From JBBQIY01 sp964618405 (lineage in GTDB: Bacteria > Verrucomicrobiota > Kiritimatiellia > RFP12 > UBA3636): a stretch of DNA of 8,743 bases. Made by a program: the position numbers and the translations under genes. Below the pieces are notes generated by a model. That model was not told where the DNA came from. It did not search any database and saw only the letters and a list, made by a program, of their open reading frames with translations. The first letter of the stretch is position 1; each line of letters begins with the position of its first letter. The DNA is taken from contig CAZUAY010000169.1 in the NCBI GenBank assembly GCA_964618405.1, positions 1 through 8,743 on the forward strand, written 5' to 3'. Of this stretch, positions 7,225 through 8,743 are shown piece by piece.

Positions 7225-8583
7225 ATGCGTACCCTACGAGCTGGCTTTGTTGGATTCGGTGAGATTAACACACCAAGAGAATTTATTGATAAACGCTGTG
7301 CAGAAGCTGCAAATGCACTTGAACAAGAGGGTCTCCAATTAATAATGACTGCTCCGGTTTGGGATGATCCAAAAGGAAAAGAAGCAGCCCGAGCACTGGA
7401 GGAATTACAGGCAGGCGGAACCTTTGATGTCTTAATTCTCTGTGTTGCCGGCTGGATTCCATCCTGGGCGGTATTCAAGGTCATTGAAGCGTTTAAACAC
7501 AAACCGATGGTGCTGTGGGGATTATCCGGCTGGCAGGAAGGGGATCGGTTTATAACCACGGCGGATCAGGCAGGAACGACAGCTTTACGTGGCCCAATGG
7601 AAGCACTGGGATACAACTTTAAGTACGTCGTCAATTACCGAGGACAGGCTTCGCGAGTGGAAGAGGTTGTCAATTATGCCCGAGCAGCGCAAGCGGTTGC
7701 ATTATTGAAAAACGCCAAATTAGGAATGGCCGGTTATCGTGACATGAAATTATATGGAACGATGTACGACGGCATGAGTTTGAAAAAAACATTTGGCGTT
7801 GAAATTGAGCATTTTGAATTGCTTGAACTTGCACAGTTAATGGATATGATAAGTGACGCTGAAGTCGCTGAAATCGCTAAAGAGGTCACTGAAATCTGGG
7901 ATTTTGTAAAAGCCCCTCAAGAAGGAACTGTAGAGAAGTCGGTCAAACTCTTTCTTGCTCTGCAGACAAAAATTAAAGATAGAGGCTATGAAGTATTTTC
8001 TTATAACGACGTCGATGGAATCAAAAAACTCATGGGTTTTGCGCCAGCGGGTGCCATGACGCTGTTGCACGAAAAAACGGATATTTCATCGGTTCCGGAA
8101 AACGATTCGCTTGGCATGGTGATGCAAATAATCGTGAGATATTTGACAGGTCAAGTCGGAGCCTATCTAGAATTTTACGAATTCATGGAAAACGGGGCCC
8201 TGATGGGGGTTCCTGATTATGTCCCATCTGAGATCGTTCAAGGTAGAACGACCGTCATGCCAAATGCTTTTGGCGATTTCGGTGAGGGCCTGTTAAATGT
8301 TTCTAAACTCAAGACGGGTCGTGTGACGCTTTCTCGCCTGGCTTGCATTGACGGAGAATATTGCATGCATATCAGTCTGGCTGATGCACAAGCTCCAATA
8401 AAATGGGAAGAAGCCGGATGGGCTCCACCCGCGCCGCAACTGCCAAGTCTAGAAATGATATTTGATTATCCAGTAGAAACATTTATTCAAAAAGTAATGG
8501 CTCAGCATTACATCATCTCCTATGGCGATAACCGCGCCTTATTGGAAAACCTGTGTGCGATATTAAAAATCAAAGTGATTTAA
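7225..8583 (+). CDS. L-fucose/L-arabinose isomerase-like protein
   Basis: The 452-residue protein fits the fucose/arabinose isomerase superfamily, metal-dependent enzymes that interconvert aldoses and ketoses. The N-terminal Rossmann-like part starts RAGFVGFGEINTP and includes FDVLILCVAGWIPSW and PMVLWGLSGW, typical of the family's substrate-independent domains. The C-terminal half has SSVPENDSLGMVMQIIVRYLTG, matching the family's Glu-containing motif (Glu292). Glu316 in GAYLEFYEF lies 24 residues further, the spacing seen between the Glu and Asp metal ligands of E. coli FucI, but it is Glu instead of Asp. His428 in MAQHYIISYGD fits the third ligand. The usual HCG-like motif after the second ligand is replaced by GVPDYVP. 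It is shorter than FucI (about 590). AAGGA at 7211-7215 overlaps the kinase stop and serves ATG at 7225. It may act on an unusual sugar or have lost isomerase activity. Confidence 0.8.
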   Translation: MRTLRAGFVGFGEINTPREFIDKRCAEAANALEQEGLQLIMTAPVWDDPKGKEAARALEELQAGGTFDVLILCVAGWIPSWAVFKVIEAFKHKPMVLWGLSGWQEGDRFITTADQAGTTALRGPMEALGYNFKYVVNYRGQASRVEEVVNYARAAQAVALLKNAKLGMAGYRDMKLYGTMYDGMSLKKTFGVEIEHFELLELAQLMDMISDAEVAEIAKEVTEIWDFVKAPQEGTVEKSVKLFLALQTKIKDRGYEVFSYNDVDGIKKLMGFAPAGAMTLLHEKTDISSVPENDSLGMVMQIIVRYLTGQVGAYLEFYEFMENGALMGVPDYVPSEIVQGRTTVMPNAFGDFGEGLLNVSKLKTGRVTLSRLACIDGEYCMHISLADAQAPIKWEEAGWAPPAPQLPSLEMIFDYPVETFIQKVMAQHYIISYGDNRALLENLCAILKIKVI

Positions 8584-8626
8584 AAGGAATTAATCCCACG
8601 GTTTCATTGTCCCCGGGAAATCGGCT

Positions 8627-8743
8627 TCATTCAATCGTTTCCACTGTCAATGGATAGGTTTCGCTACCTGAACACGGTGGGGCAAATGCCTGCCAATCAG
8701 CCGGTTTATGACAATTTCCAAACAGCGACCTGTTGAGAAGGTT
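8627..8743 (-). CDS. Possible C-terminal end of a convergent gene entering from the right edge
   Basis: The minus-strand frame from the window edge to a TGA at 8627-8629 encodes 38 residues that read like ordinary protein (FGNCHKPADWQAFAPPCSGS, then YPLTVETIE). A neighbouring frame further on also reads like a C-terminus, KRLNEADFPGTMKPWD, and ends at 8590. The two overlap at about 8627-8646. One base gained or lost there would join them into one end, so this could be a frameshifted gene or a sequencing error. No family is recognised. The plus strand is also open here, so the call is weak. Confidence 0.25.
   Translation of the reverse strand, partial: NLLNRSLFGNCHKPADWQAFAPPCSGSETYPLTVETIE

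Noticed and set aside
8584..8626. Terminator after the isomerase-like gene
   Set aside because: The CCCGGG core and the GGAATTAATCC stretch are short and not followed by a T run.

Overview
The window looks like chromosomal DNA of a Gram-negative-type bacterium, possibly from a metagenome. The genes use ordinary bacterial start codons, Shine-Dalgarno sites and sigma70-like promoters. I cannot name the organism. The mix of an iron-transport pair, a ceramidase-like hydrolase without signal peptide and a sugar kinase/isomerase set would fit the Planctomycetes-Verrucomicrobia-Lentisphaerae group, but this is only an inference. There are no rRNA or tRNA genes, no CRISPR array and no insertion sequence that I can recognise.

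Left edge (1-580): poorly conserved sequence. A plus-strand frame is open from the window edge to 347 and may be the end of a gene that starts outside. On the minus strand at 230-478 lies a TPR-like helical fragment that looks like the end of a decayed or frameshifted gene. It is followed by three head-to-tail copies of an AT-rich 13-base unit (465-503) and then by a strong promoter for the iron genes.

Iron region (581-3145): feoA and feoB form a compact ferrous iron uptake operon. FeoB has the GTPase domain and both conserved membrane cysteines. Its G4 and G5 nucleotide-recognition motifs differ from the textbook forms. No feoC follows. Instead, rarA, encoding a replication-associated AAA+ ATPase, runs convergently with only 8 bases between the two stop codons. 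rarA has a TATAAT box placed so that its mRNA may begin at the start codon.

Hydrolase/sugar region (4602-8583): a lower-GC three-gene operon on the plus strand encodes a neutral/alkaline ceramidase-like hydrolase, a PfkB-family sugar kinase and an L-fucose/L-arabinose isomerase-like protein. The first two genes overlap by 10 bases, and the third follows after 12. None of the proteins has a signal peptide. The simplest reading is one cytosolic catabolic route: hydrolytic release or deacylation of a substrate, then aldose/ketose isomerisation and phosphorylation. The substrate is unknown. A promoter and an inverted repeat that could be an operator lie just upstream. This cassette is the best candidate in the window for an undescribed system. 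The last 160 bases may hold the C-terminal end of a convergent gene that continues beyond the right edge.
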